Source: Vibrio nitrifigilis (GTDB lineage: Bacteria > Pseudomonadota > Gammaproteobacteria > Enterobacterales > Vibrionaceae). Taken from it: DNA of 64,000 nucleotides. Shown here in pieces: positions 52,216 through 61,830 of this stretch. The notes beneath the pieces were generated by a model. The model saw only the letters and a list, made by a program, of their open reading frames with translations. It did no database searches and had not been told where the DNA came from. Each line of letters begins with the position of its first letter. The first letter of the stretch is position 1. The DNA is taken from positions 248,001-312,000 of the forward strand of contig NZ_JADPMR010000001.1 in assembly GCF_015686695.1 (NCBI RefSeq), read 5' to 3'. Position numbers and translations under genes: made by a program.

Positions 52216-54273
52216 ATGTCTGCTCAAACATTTTCAGACAATTTGCAGCATTGGTTTTCTAAATTGACGTCAAATCGTACGTGTTTTTTCGCTGTTCTCG
52301 ATCGCCAACACCACTATGTGATCGTGAGTCAGCGCTATGCAGACATTGCACAGCAACCGATTGACCAACTGATAGGACAAAATGATCACTCTGTACTTGG
52401 AGAGGAGTACTATCAAGCGCTGCAACCTTTGTATGAACTTGCGTTTCAAGGAGAGTACGTTGAAAAAGAAATAGAGATTCAACATATTAATGGCAATCGC
52501 ACCTTTCTTATTTCAGTCAGCCCACTTAATAATGGGGATGATATTGAATCTATAATTTTTCAAGCATTTGATACGTCAGAGAAACAGGCTCTCCTTCAAT
52601 CTTTAGATGAATCTGAGCGTAAATTTTTGACACTTTCTTCCATTCTTACCGATGGCGTGCTTTTAGTAGAAAACAACACTATTATTTCGGCCAACCCAGT
52701 GGCTGTTCAGCAACTAGGTTTCGAAGACGTAACGGTATTATTAGGAGAAGAGTTTTCCAAATTATTTTTGGATAAAAAAACGGGCTTACCCGTTACTGCA
52801 CACTCTTCAATGATGGCAGGCCAAACACAACTCTGCCAAACCAGTATCCGATGTGGACTAGAACGCACACTACTATTGACTAGTGCTTGGACAGTACTGT
52901 GGGGCAATCGTTCACAGATAGTGCTAATACAAGATACGACGAGTCCTAGTAGCTATACCTTCGATTATCCTCAGCCTTTGGATGTCCACATTGATCCTCT
53001 TACCGAACAGTACAATCGTTTGGGATTCACCAAACGCGTAGAACAGTACATCAAAACCAAAACTCCCTTTGTGATGCTCTACCTTGATGTCGATAACTTT
53101 AAGAACATTAATGATTCTTTAGGTCACCACGTGGGAGACAAAGTGATTCGTGAAGTGGCTGCACGGCTCAAAAGGCTGCTCCCCACTCAAGCTATATTGG
53201 GACATTTAGGTGCTGATGAATTTGCGATTATTTGGCCAAATGCAGAATACAGTAATGCCGAAGAAGCTTTAGCCGAACGCATTATTTCTTTGATCAACCA
53301 ACCATTTGACTTACAGCACTTTTCAAAACATCTGTCTTGTTCTATCGGTAGTGTTCGCTATCCAGAAAATGGTAATAGTGCTCGAGTACTATTGCAAAAT
53401 GCGGATACGGCCATGTACGAAGCAAAAGCTCGTGGTCGTAACAGGTTGGTCGTCTATACCAATCAAATGAGCAAAGAAGCTCGAACCAGGCTTTGGTTGG
53501 AAATAGAACTTCAAAAAGCATTGATGCAAAATGGTCTTGAAGTTTGGTATCAACCAAAGGTTAGCGCACGTGATTTCAGTATCAACGGTGCTGAAGCATT
53601 AGTGAGATGGAAGCATCCTGTTGAAGGTTATATCAGCCCCTCAGCATTTATCCCAGTTGCCGAACAGTCCGGACTCATCGAGCACTTAGGTAAAGTCGTC
53701 ATCCGAGAAGTATTCACCACCGTTAAGCATTGGCAAAAACAAGGAATTTTACCCGGTCGAGTCGCGATCAACCTCTCACCAGAGCAGTTTGGCAATACAC
53801 GTCTGATCGAATACCTAGATAAACAGGTAAACATCACCGGCGTCGATCCAAGCTGGATCACTTTTGAATTAACCGAAACGGCAGTCATGAGTGACAGTAA
53901 GCATACTCTGCAAATGCTTAATGCGATTAAACAATTAGGTTTTGCGCTATCCATTGATGATTTTGGTACAGGCTATTCATCATTAGCCTATCTTGCGCGC
54001 TTCCCGCTCGATGAACTGAAAATTGACCGCGAATTTATCAGCGATATCGATACATTGCCTAAGCAGGTCACTGTCATCGAGAACATCATCAATCTGGGTA
54101 AATCATTAGAGCTAAGTGTGGTTGCCGAAGGTGTTGAAACACAGCAACAAGCTACCTTACTCTCCAATTTAAGCTGCAACACTATTCAAGGTTTTCATTT
54201 TTATCGCCCTTTACCTAAAAATGAGGTTGAGGAATTATTCATTAAAAACGTGCATCACAGAAAAGGGTTATGA
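52216..54273 (+). CDS. rocS: RocS-like GGDEF-EAL protein with PAS domains
   Basis: Cytosolic multi-domain c-di-GMP protein. Two PAS-like segments (residues about 15-130 and 140-250) precede a GGDEF domain whose motif is degenerate (LGADEF) and a complete EAL domain (GAEALVRWKHP, ELTET, DDFGTGYSSL, AEGVET). A net phosphodiesterase role is likely. I chose the ATG at 52216 (685 residues), near the length I recall for V. cholerae RocS (VC0653), a regulator of biofilm, rugosity and motility. The frame stays open to a TTG at 52135. It sits between ubiT and ubiU as in V. cholerae. Confidence 0.87.
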   Translation: MSAQTFSDNLQHWFSKLTSNRTCFFAVLDRQHHYVIVSQRYADIAQQPIDQLIGQNDHSVLGEEYYQALQPLYELAFQGEYVEKEIEIQHINGNRTFLISVSPLNNGDDIESIIFQAFDTSEKQALLQSLDESERKFLTLSSILTDGVLLVENNTIISANPVAVQQLGFEDVTVLLGEEFSKLFLDKKTGLPVTAHSSMMAGQTQLCQTSIRCGLERTLLLTSAWTVLWGNRSQIVLIQDTTSPSSYTFDYPQPLDVHIDPLTEQYNRLGFTKRVEQYIKTKTPFVMLYLDVDNFKNINDSLGHHVGDKVIREVAARLKRLLPTQAILGHLGADEFAIIWPNAEYSNAEEALAERIISLINQPFDLQHFSKHLSCSIGSVRYPENGNSARVLLQNADTAMYEAKARGRNRLVVYTNQMSKEARTRLWLEIELQKALMQNGLEVWYQPKVSARDFSINGAEALVRWKHPVEGYISPSAFIPVAEQSGLIEHLGKVVIREVFTTVKHWQKQGILPGRVAINLSPEQFGNTRLIEYLDKQVNITGVDPSWITFELTETAVMSDSKHTLQMLNAIKQLGFALSIDDFGTGYSSLAYLARFPLDELKIDREFISDIDTLPKQVTVIENIINLGKSLELSVVAEGVETQQQATLLSNLSCNTIQGFHFYRPLPKNEVEELFIKNVHHRKGL

Positions 54274-54367
54274 GCACTTTAGAATGAACTAAACCTGCCT
54301 TATATCAAATTCCACTCATAGCATTCTCCATAAAATACCGATATTTAGACACAAAAGTCCTTAAATA

Positions 54368-55381
54368 ATGGAATTACTATGCCCAGCAGGGAACTTACCC
54401 GCCCTTAAAACAGCGATTGATTGTGGCGCTGATGCGGTTTATATCGGCTTTAAAGACGACACAAATGCCCGCCATTTTGCAGGATTAAATTTTGCCGGTA
54501 AAAAGCTAGAAAAAGCGGTTAATTATGTAAAAGATAACGGTAAAAAACTGCATGTTGCGATCAATACATTTGCGCATCCAGATCGATTCGATCGTTGGAC
54601 CAAGGCTATCGATCAAGCAGCGAATTTAGGCATTGATGCGCTTATCGTCGCGGATATCGCTTTATTGGATTACATCTCCAATCATTACCCACATATTGAT
54701 ATTCATTTATCAGTACAAGCTTCAGCGACTAATACCAAAGCCATCGAATTTTATCATCAAAATTTCAATATCAAACGTGTAGTATTACCGCGTGTTTTAT
54801 CCATCCATCAAGTCAAACAACTATCTAAAACCATTCCAAACAACGTAGAGTTAGAAGTTTTTGCTTTTGGCAGCCTCTGCATTATGTCGGAAGGTCGTTG
54901 TTATTTATCTTCTTACTTAACCGGTGAATCTCCCAACACTGTCGGTGCTTGCTCACCCGCAAAATATGTCCGTTGGCAGGAAACAGAAACCGGACTTGAA
55001 TCTAGGCTGAATGAAGTTCTTATCGATCACTACTCTCATGGTGAAAATGCTGCTTATCCGACCCTATGTAAAGGGCGTTTTATTGCAGAAATTGAGGGAC
55101 AAAATAAACGCTATCATGCACTAGAGGAACCAACAAGTCTCAATACCTTATCCGTATTACCCGAGTTATTTAAAGCCAATATAGCGTCGGTGAAAATTGA
55201 GGGGCGCCAACGTAGTCCCGCTTATGTGGAACAAGTAACGAAGACTTGGCGCTCAGCCATTGATAGTTACCTTTCCTCGCCAGAAAAATACCAAGTAGTA
55301 CAACAATGGAATAACACGCTTGCCAATGTATCAGAAGGGGTTCAAACCACTCTTGGTGCTTATCACCGTAAATGGCAATAA
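54368..55381 (+). CDS. ubiU: UbiU, U32 family, O2-independent ubiquinone hydroxylation
   Basis: Partner of UbiV in an iron-sulfur heterodimer that hydroxylates ubiquinone precursors without oxygen. Starts MELLCPAGNLPALKTAIDCGADAVYIGFKD, typical of U32 proteins. Cluster Cys candidates are in FGSLCIMSEGRCYLSS, VGACSPAKY and YPTLCKGRF, four in the expected spacing. 337 residues (E. coli 331). ubiV follows after 15 nt. Confidence 0.94.
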   Translation: MELLCPAGNLPALKTAIDCGADAVYIGFKDDTNARHFAGLNFAGKKLEKAVNYVKDNGKKLHVAINTFAHPDRFDRWTKAIDQAANLGIDALIVADIALLDYISNHYPHIDIHLSVQASATNTKAIEFYHQNFNIKRVVLPRVLSIHQVKQLSKTIPNNVELEVFAFGSLCIMSEGRCYLSSYLTGESPNTVGACSPAKYVRWQETETGLESRLNEVLIDHYSHGENAAYPTLCKGRFIAEIEGQNKRYHALEEPTSLNTLSVLPELFKANIASVKIEGRQRSPAYVEQVTKTWRSAIDSYLSSPEKYQVVQQWNNTLANVSEGVQTTLGAYHRKWQ

Positions 55382-55396
55382 TATCGGAGAACAACC

Positions 55397-56275
55397 ATGA
55401 AATATGCCCTTGGCCCTTTACTCTACTTTTGGCCTAAGCAAGATGTGGAGCAGTTTTATCTCAAGGCTGAATCCTCAGCCGCTGATATTATTTACTTGGG
55501 AGAAACTGTTTGTTCTAAACGTCGCTCAATCAAAGCTCAAGATTGGCTTGAGATAGCCAAATCTCTTTCAGATGCAGGGAAACAAGTGGTGCTATCGACT
55601 ATGGCATTACTTGAATCTTCGAGTGAAATCAATGAAATGAAGCGCTATATCGAGAATGGTGACTTTGCGATTGAAGCAAATGATATGGCAGCAGTGCAAC
55701 TCGCAAGTGAAAAGCACATCCCTTTTACTGTTGGCCCCGCCGTTAATGCTTATAATGCTCACGCGCTTAAACTATTACTTAAGCAAGGTATGGTACGTTG
55801 GTGTATGCCAGTTGAACTGTCTCGTGACTGGCTAATAAATACATTAAATCAGTGTGATGAACTGAATATTCGTCATCATTTCGAAATAGAGGTATTTAGC
55901 CACGGCTACCTCCCCCTCGCTTATTCAGCGCGTTGTTTTACTGCTCGAGCAGAAAACCGAGCCAAAGATGAGTGCGAAACTTGCTGTATAAAATACCCCA
56001 CAGGATTGCCGGTCGATAGCCAAGAGGGGCAATGCGTCTTTAACCTCAACGGTATACAAACCCAATCCGGGTATTGCTATAACCTAATTAATGACGTGAC
56101 ACATATGCAAGGATTAGTGGATGTGGTCAGGCTTAGCCCACTCGGTGTTGAAACTTTTCAATCACTAGAACAATTTAAAGCGAACGAGCATGGCGAGAAC
56201 CCGGTTCCCCTAGAGAACAGAGAATGCAATGGCTATTGGCACCAACTCGCTGGGCTAAAAACGTTTAACGAATAG
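55397..56275 (+). CDS. ubiV: UbiV, U32 family, partner of UbiU
   Basis: Second subunit of the O2-independent hydroxylation complex. Cluster Cys candidates: GETVCSKRR near residue 37, ARCFTARAEN, then DECETCC. The U32 signature region EIEVFSHGYLPLAYSARCFTAR is present. 292 residues, equal to E. coli YhbV. Co-transcribed with ubiU. Confidence 0.94.
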   Translation: MKYALGPLLYFWPKQDVEQFYLKAESSAADIIYLGETVCSKRRSIKAQDWLEIAKSLSDAGKQVVLSTMALLESSSEINEMKRYIENGDFAIEANDMAAVQLASEKHIPFTVGPAVNAYNAHALKLLLKQGMVRWCMPVELSRDWLINTLNQCDELNIRHHFEIEVFSHGYLPLAYSARCFTARAENRAKDECETCCIKYPTGLPVDSQEGQCVFNLNGIQTQSGYCYNLINDVTHMQGLVDVVRLSPLGVETFQSLEQFKANEHGENPVPLENRECNGYWHQLAGLKTFNE

Positions 56276-56365
56276 TGCATCATATGGGGAAGTTAATATG
56301 CCATGTGTCGTGCACTGGATATATCCAAGTATAACGACGCATAAAACTTCCTCATCATGGCCTAC

Positions 56366-56743
56366 CTAATACTTATGCAATAAAGTATCCAGAAATACGG
56401 CTTCTTCATCAGACATACGATCGGTCATTTCTAAAGCCATTAATGCATAAACCTTACTACCATTAGATAGTAATTCTGACGCTTGTTCGGTTAATTCTAG
56501 AGAGGCGTTTTGACCTCGCCAAACTAATAACTCACGACTAATAAAACGTTCCACCCACTCAGTTGCCTGATCAGGAGAAACGTCAAGAAGAGAGCTAACC
56601 TCAGCTACAGTAAAGGCATGACCTTCATTCTGTAGTGTTCTTAGTTGATCGTACTCTTCAAACGTTAAATGGGAAATTGGATCTTCCGTGACATGCTTGC
56701 GCCGTACCTTGGCAGAAAAACGCTCTAGCTGTTCTAAGTTCAT
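56366..56743 (-). CDS. Unrecognised 125-residue soluble protein, possible winged-helix fold
   Basis: I do not recognise this protein. It is acidic and helix-rich with no signal or membrane segment. The middle part, HLTFEEYDQLRTLQNEGHAFTVAEVSSLLDVSPDQATEWVERFISRELLVW, could form a helix-turn-helix or winged helix, but the basic recognition helix of a DNA-binding protein is not obvious. Convergent with ubiUV and upstream of nlpI on the same strand with a terminator between. A Vibrionaceae-specific hypothetical protein is my best description. Confidence 0.6.
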   Translation of the reverse strand: MNLEQLERFSAKVRRKHVTEDPISHLTFEEYDQLRTLQNEGHAFTVAEVSSLLDVSPDQATEWVERFISRELLVWRGQNASLELTEQASELLSNGSKVYALMALEMTDRMSDEEAVFLDTLLHKY

Positions 56744-56844
56744 GTCAAACTCATTGAATGTTCAATGCTGATACCACCAGATTACCAACGCTCCAATCAA
56801 ACATCATACAATGACTAGACTGCTCAATAATCAGGCACCCATAT

Positions 56845-56872
56845 AAAAAAGGCGACTCTATAGAGTCGCCTT
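56845..56872 (-). terminator. Terminator of nlpI
   Basis: A perfect palindromic stem (56849-56872, centre CTCTATAGAG), with a T-run on the minus strand. Confidence 0.82.
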
Positions 56873-56900
56873 CCAATAGTCAATCACAATGTCATTATCT

Positions 56901-57827
56901 TCATGCTTGATCAGACTCTTTATCTGATTTTTGTGCTTTATTTTCAGCTTCTTGAGCATCCCTTACGTGTTTGTAAATTCGCTCTAATTCCAAGAATGAG
57001 TAACGGTGTTCAACATAATCATAAACGTTAAACGAAATCGCCAATTTATACAGTGAAATTGCATGGGCCAATTCACCGTTTAATTGATACCGCTTACCTA
57101 GATAAAAATACGTTTCGGTTAAACGACGAGCGAGTAGTTCATTATCGTGAGTCTGCTGTAAGATCGTTTCAAAAGCATTTTGCTCAGAGACTTCATCAAG
57201 CATCAAAGCAACAATCGTCCAGCCCCATTGATCCGTATGAACACTGTATTTGGCTTCGAGATCTTGCTTGGCTTTAGCTGGATTTAAATCATATTGCATG
57301 ATGTATTCCCAAAGTGCATTGAAAGGATCATTCTTTTGCTGTTTATCCAGCTTATGCATGTCTTCCAAGCCTAACTCTGGCCGTTCACCATAATAAAGCG
57401 CAACCGCTCGATTACGCAGCGCAAATAGGTTTTTCGGATCCATTTCTAACGCAGTATCGAACGAGTCGTAAGCGGCATCATGTTGATCAACACCCGTATA
57501 ATAAACACCAAGCAGATTAAACACTTCCGGCTGCTTAGGATCAATTGAGATCGATTGAGCAAAGTCCAGACGCGCAAGATCTTGCAGGCCAACGTTATCG
57601 TACGCTTCACCACGTTCATTAAGCATTCTGGTCCGTACTTTATCACTCAAATCTTGACGTTGTAATAATTGAGTGAGTCTTGCTATCTGCACTTCATCTT
57701 GTACTGAGTGTTGCAGAGGAATAGCCATTGGTGGATATACCCACTGCGCTTGATGTGAGTTACGTGATACACAGCCAGCTATAAGTAGCAGTGCGATCCC
57801 CACCGTTGCGGTACGAAACCATTTCAC
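56901..57827 (-). CDS. nlpI: Lipoprotein NlpI (TPR adaptor)
   Basis: Outer-membrane lipoprotein with TPR repeats that, in E. coli, brings peptidoglycan hydrolases and the protease Prc together. Lipobox LLLIAGC at residue about 19. TPR units are recognisable at residues about 65-170 (e.g. AYDSFDTALEMDPKNLFALRNRAVALYY). 308 residues (E. coli 294). It follows pnp, as in E. coli. Confidence 0.93.
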   Translation of the reverse strand: MKWFRTATVGIALLLIAGCVSRNSHQAQWVYPPMAIPLQHSVQDEVQIARLTQLLQRQDLSDKVRTRMLNERGEAYDNVGLQDLARLDFAQSISIDPKQPEVFNLLGVYYTGVDQHDAAYDSFDTALEMDPKNLFALRNRAVALYYGERPELGLEDMHKLDKQQKNDPFNALWEYIMQYDLNPAKAKQDLEAKYSVHTDQWGWTIVALMLDEVSEQNAFETILQQTHDNELLARRLTETYFYLGKRYQLNGELAHAISLYKLAISFNVYDYVEHRYSFLELERIYKHVRDAQEAENKAQKSDKESDQA

Positions 57828-57984
57828 AGATAAATACTCCTGTTATCCCGCGATAATACCAACCTCAGAGATACCAAGGTTAGCTTAATAATTCATGGTA
57901 AATAGTTAGACATTGTATTGCTGATCAATAGCCTAACCAGTATTCCGACAGTATGACAAACTTCCCGTGTGATTACTCATAAAA

Positions 57985-58045
57985 AAAGGGAGCGTCATGC
58001 TCCCTTTATATCATGCTTTAGGGGCACAATGCGAAATTCGCATTG
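57985..58045 (-). terminator. pnp 3' stem and terminator
   Basis: Two hairpins downstream of the pnp stop: CAATGCGAA/TTCGCATTG (58027-58045), then AAAGGGAGC/GCTCCCTTT (57985-58007) followed on the minus strand by a T-run. The first may protect the message, the second ends it. Confidence 0.72.
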
Positions 58046-58062
58046 CTACCTAAACCAAAACC

Positions 58063-60201
58063 TTATTCAGATTTAGACTCAGCGTTATCTGCTGCTGGTG
58101 CTTCTTCTGCTGGTTTTTCTACCGCTTCTTTCATACTTAGACGAATACGGTTTTGACGGTCAATTTCAAGTACTTTCACTTTCACTTCTTGACCTTCAGT
58201 TAGGTAGTCAGACACTTTCTCTACGCGTTTGTCAGCAATTTGAGAGATGTGAACTAGACCATCTTTACCAGGAAGAACAGTAACGAATGCACCAAAGTCT
58301 GCAAGACGTGCAACTTTACCAGTGTAGATTTTACCCACTTCAACTTCAGCAGTCAGCTGTTCGATACGAGCAATCGCATCTTTAGCTTGATCGCCATCAG
58401 TTGCAGCAATCTTGATGGTACCATCTTCTTCAATTTCGATCGTTGTGCCAGTTTCTTCAGTTAGCTGACGAATCACTGCACCACCTTTACCGATAACATC
58501 TTTGATCTTATCAGTGCTGATCTTCATTTTGTGGATACGTGGAGCGTATTGAGAGATATCATCGCGAGCACCTGCAATCGCTTGATCCATTACTGATAGG
58601 ATGTGCATACGTGCACCTTGTGCTTGGTTAAGCGCAATTTGCATGATCTCTTTAGTGATACCTTCGATCTTGATATCCATTTGTAGCGCGGTCACACCGT
58701 TAGAAGTACCTGCTACTTTAAAGTCCATGTCACCTAGGTGGTCTTCATCACCCAAGATGTCTGAAAGAACAACGAAATCATCACCTTCTTTCACAAGACC
58801 CATTGCGATACCTGCAACAGAAGCTTTAATTGGCACACCAGCATCCATTAGTGCTAGAGATGAACCACATACAGAAGCCATTGAAGATGAACCGTTTGAT
58901 TCTGTGATTTCAGAAACAACACGTACTGTGTATGGGAATTCATCAACAGAAGGCATTACGGCTGCAATACCACGTTTTGCTAGACGACCGTGACCAATTT
59001 CACGACGTTTTGGTGAACCAACAAAACCAGTTTCACCTACACAGTATGGAGGGAAGTTGTAGTGTAGTAGGAAGTGGTCTTTACGCTCACCTGTTAGCTC
59101 GTCGATGATTTGCGCATCACGTTGAGTACCAAGTGTTGCACTTACCATTGCCTGAGTTTCACCACGAGTGAACAACGCGCTACCGTGAGTACGAGGAAGA
59201 ACACCTGTGCGAACATCTAGTGCACGAACCATGTCTTTTTCACGACCATCGATACGTTTTTCGCCAGCGATGATACGACCACGAACTACTTTCTTCTCTA
59301 GAGAACCAAGCATGTTCTTGATGGTGTTTTCATCGATAGTTTCGTCTTCAGCTACAACCGCAGCAACAACATCAGACTTGATGTTACCTACTTGCTCGTA
59401 ACGAGCCATTTTATCTGTGATTTGGTACGCATCAACGAAACGAGCTTCAGCAAGTTCAGCAATTTTTGCTTTCAATTCAGTGTTTTCAACTGGTGCAACC
59501 CACTCCCATGCTGGAGTAGCAACTTCAGCTGCGAATTCGTTGATTGCTTTGATAACAGTTTGCTGTTGATCATGGCCATATACTACTGCAGAAAGCATTT
59601 GTTCTTCAGAAAGAACGTCTGCTTCAGATTCAACCATAAGAACAGCACTTTCAGTACCAGCAACAACAAGGTCTAGGCGAGAGTTTTCAAGTTCAGTTTG
59701 GCTTGGGTTCAATACAAGTTGATCGTTGATGAAACCAACACGTGCAGCACCGATAGGACCATGGAACGGGATACCTGAGATAGCTAGAGCAGCTGAAGTA
59801 CCAATCATAGTTACGATGTCAGGTTGTACGTCAGGGTTTACAGATACAACTGTTGCGATAACTTGAACTTCGTTTTTGAAGCCGTCTGGGAAAAGCGGAC
59901 GGATTGGACGGTCGATAAGACGTGCAGTTAGTGTTTCGCCTTCAGAAGGACGACCTTCACGCTTAAAGAAGCCACCAGGGATTTTACCTGCAGCGTAAGT
60001 ACGCTCTTGGTAGTTAACTGTTAGAGGGAAGAAGTCTTGGCCTTCAACCGCTTCTTTTTTACCAACAACTGAAACGAATACTGACGTATCGTCCATTGTT
60101 GCCATAACCGCTGCCGTTGCTTGGCGAGCCATTACACCTGTTTCTAAAGTAACGGTATGGTTACCGTACTGAAATGTTTTTACTACTGGTTTTTCGAACA
60201 T
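58063..60201 (-). CDS. pnp: Polynucleotide phosphorylase
   Basis: Trimeric 3'-5' exoribonuclease of the RNA degradosome. Two RNase PH domains: the second has THGSALFTRGETQAM and GTSNGVTALQMDIK. A KH domain (IGKGGAVIRQLTEETG) and an S1 domain (GKIYTGKVARLADFGAFV) follow, then an acidic tail. 712 residues (E. coli 711). It follows rpsO, the standard rpsO-pnp arrangement. Confidence 0.97.
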   Translation of the reverse strand: MFEKPVVKTFQYGNHTVTLETGVMARQATAAVMATMDDTSVFVSVVGKKEAVEGQDFFPLTVNYQERTYAAGKIPGGFFKREGRPSEGETLTARLIDRPIRPLFPDGFKNEVQVIATVVSVNPDVQPDIVTMIGTSAALAISGIPFHGPIGAARVGFINDQLVLNPSQTELENSRLDLVVAGTESAVLMVESEADVLSEEQMLSAVVYGHDQQQTVIKAINEFAAEVATPAWEWVAPVENTELKAKIAELAEARFVDAYQITDKMARYEQVGNIKSDVVAAVVAEDETIDENTIKNMLGSLEKKVVRGRIIAGEKRIDGREKDMVRALDVRTGVLPRTHGSALFTRGETQAMVSATLGTQRDAQIIDELTGERKDHFLLHYNFPPYCVGETGFVGSPKRREIGHGRLAKRGIAAVMPSVDEFPYTVRVVSEITESNGSSSMASVCGSSLALMDAGVPIKASVAGIAMGLVKEGDDFVVLSDILGDEDHLGDMDFKVAGTSNGVTALQMDIKIEGITKEIMQIALNQAQGARMHILSVMDQAIAGARDDISQYAPRIHKMKISTDKIKDVIGKGGAVIRQLTEETGTTIEIEEDGTIKIAATDGDQAKDAIARIEQLTAEVEVGKIYTGKVARLADFGAFVTVLPGKDGLVHISQIADKRVEKVSDYLTEGQEVKVKVLEIDRQNRIRLSMKEAVEKPAEEAPAADNAESKSE

Positions 60202-60207
60202 GAGTAT

Positions 60208-60234
60208 TCCTTGTCTCTAGAGAATATCTCTAGA
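60208..60234 (-). promoter_or_regulatory. Perfect hairpin beside the pnp ribosome-binding site
   Basis: TCTAGAGA/TCTCTAGA arms (60216-60223, 60227-60234) with a 3-nt loop lie right before the pnp SD (AAGGAA). The rest of the rpsO-pnp gap (60235-60445) holds no gene but has a further small hairpin (CGACCAAGTGGTCG). E. coli pnp is autoregulated through a 5' stem cut by RNase III. Confidence 0.45.
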
Positions 60235-60445
60235 TAATTCATTGAAAACTCACAGCATCGCTCATCGCGACTAGTAAAAAGAGACTGGCATAAACCCAAT
60301 ATCAATCTACTTTTTAATAGCCGCGACCACTTGGTCGACTAAGGTGACAGCTATGCAGTGAGTCATTTTTCTATTCAACAATTCATCTTGCTGAATGGCG
60401 GGTAGTATAAACTACTTACCCTAAGTTGTGCCAAATTTAGATAAC

Positions 60446-60471
60446 AAAAAAGGGGCACGAGGCCCCTTTTT
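60446..60471 (-). terminator. Terminator of rpsO
   Basis: Stem AAAAAGGGGC/GCCCCTTTTT, loop ACGAG; T-run on the minus strand, just after the rpsO stop. Part of the transcripts may read through into pnp. Confidence 0.82.
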
Positions 60472-60485
60472 CAAACAAACTGATC

Positions 60486-60755
60486 TTAGCGACGTAGGCC
60501 TAGACGTTTGATTAGGTCTTGGTAGCGTCCTAGATCTTTACCTTTTAGGTAATCTAGAAGTTTACGACGACGAGAAACCATGCGTAGAAGACCACGACGG
60601 CTGTGGTGATCGCCTTTGTGCTCTTTGAAGTGATTTTGTAGGTGGTTGATAGAAGCTGTTAGTAGAGCTACTTGAACTTCTGGTGAACCAGTATCGCCTT
60701 CAGCACGTGCGTAATCAGCAACGATTGCTGCTTTAGTTTCTGCATTCAGAGACAT
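60486..60755 (-). CDS. rpsO: Ribosomal protein S15
   Basis: Early-binding 30S protein that organises the 16S central domain. Conserved GDTGSPEVQVALLTASINHLQNHFKEHKGDHHSRRGLL and KRLGLRR end. 89 residues, the exact usual length. Between truB and pnp. Confidence 0.98.
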   Translation of the reverse strand: MSLNAETKAAIVADYARAEGDTGSPEVQVALLTASINHLQNHFKEHKGDHHSRRGLLRMVSRRRKLLDYLKGKDLGRYQDLIKRLGLRR

Positions 60756-60888
60756 AATTTTCTCCTAAGAGTTAATATTTACAAGGTGTGCCAGCCAATC
60801 TCTGATTCAGCCGACACGAGAAGCGCGAATTATAAAGAATAAAACTCACGCCGACAAGCGATATCCAATGTTATCGCATGCCATTAAC

Positions 60889-61830
60889 TTAGTCGCGTGA
60901 ATACACGACCAAACGCTTTGGTGCTACTTTGCCATCATCGTCAATGTCACCAACGCCAAGGAACAAACGTTCCTCACCGCCAGTCATCCGAACCTGACCT
61001 TCTAACGGGGCTCCAGAGACTTGTACAGACTGACCATGCTGAACCATATCCACTAACTCTGGAATCATGTTCACTTCAGGTAAATTTTGTACTGCGGTAT
61101 CCATTGGTAATAATAAAGGATCCAGTAGCTCTTTTGGCTGAATATCCTGCTGCTGGGCTTGCTCAAGTAACTCATTAAGTTGCTCAAGGGTAACCATGCG
61201 CTCATATGGGTAATTGGCTACGCCGGTACGACGCAGATAAATGACATGAGCACCACAGCCAAGCAATTCACCGAGATCATCTACGATCGTTCGAATGTAA
61301 GTGCCTTTAGAACAATGCACTTCCATCTCGACTTCATCCCCTTCAAAACGCAGTAACTGAATATCGTAAACGGTAATTTTACGTGACTCACGAGGCACTT
61401 GAATGCCTTCACGAGCATATTCATATAACGGACGACCTTGATATTTCAATGCTGAAAACATTGAAGGGATTTGATCGGTTTCGCCACGAAATGACTCAAT
61501 GTGACGTAATAAATCGTCTTGATTCACGTTAACAGGACGCGTTTCAACCACTTCACCATCAGAATCAGACGTATTAGTACGTTGACCTAACTTAGCAATA
61601 ACGCGGTAGCGTTTATCGGAATCAAGCAAAAACTGAGAAAACTTGGTCGCTTCACCCAAACAAATAGGCAACATACCTGTAGCTAAAGGATCGAGAGCAC
61701 CGGTATGTCCTGCTTTCTCAGCAAAATAAATGCGTTTTACTTTTTGCAGTGCGTCGTTAGATGAAATACCCGTTGGTTTATCGAGTAGTACTACGCCGTT
61801 TACTGCACGACCTTTACGTCGTCTTGCCAT
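60889..61830 (-). CDS. truB: tRNA pseudouridine-55 synthase TruB
   Basis: Makes pseudouridine 55 in the T-loop of tRNAs. The catalytic Asp is in GHTGALDPLATGMLPI. The C-terminal PUA-like part begins around residue 250. 313 residues. Its ATG overlaps the rbfA stop by 1 nt, so the pair is coupled. Confidence 0.96.
   Translation of the reverse strand: MARRRKGRAVNGVVLLDKPTGISSNDALQKVKRIYFAEKAGHTGALDPLATGMLPICLGEATKFSQFLLDSDKRYRVIAKLGQRTNTSDSDGEVVETRPVNVNQDDLLRHIESFRGETDQIPSMFSALKYQGRPLYEYAREGIQVPRESRKITVYDIQLLRFEGDEVEMEVHCSKGTYIRTIVDDLGELLGCGAHVIYLRRTGVANYPYERMVTLEQLNELLEQAQQQDIQPKELLDPLLLPMDTAVQNLPEVNMIPELVDMVQHGQSVQVSGAPLEGQVRMTGGEERLFLGVGDIDDDGKVAPKRLVVYSRD

Noticed and set aside
58601..58993. 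130-codon open frame on the plus strand across pnp
   Set aside because: Shadow of the strongly biased pnp codons; no start signal and no homology.
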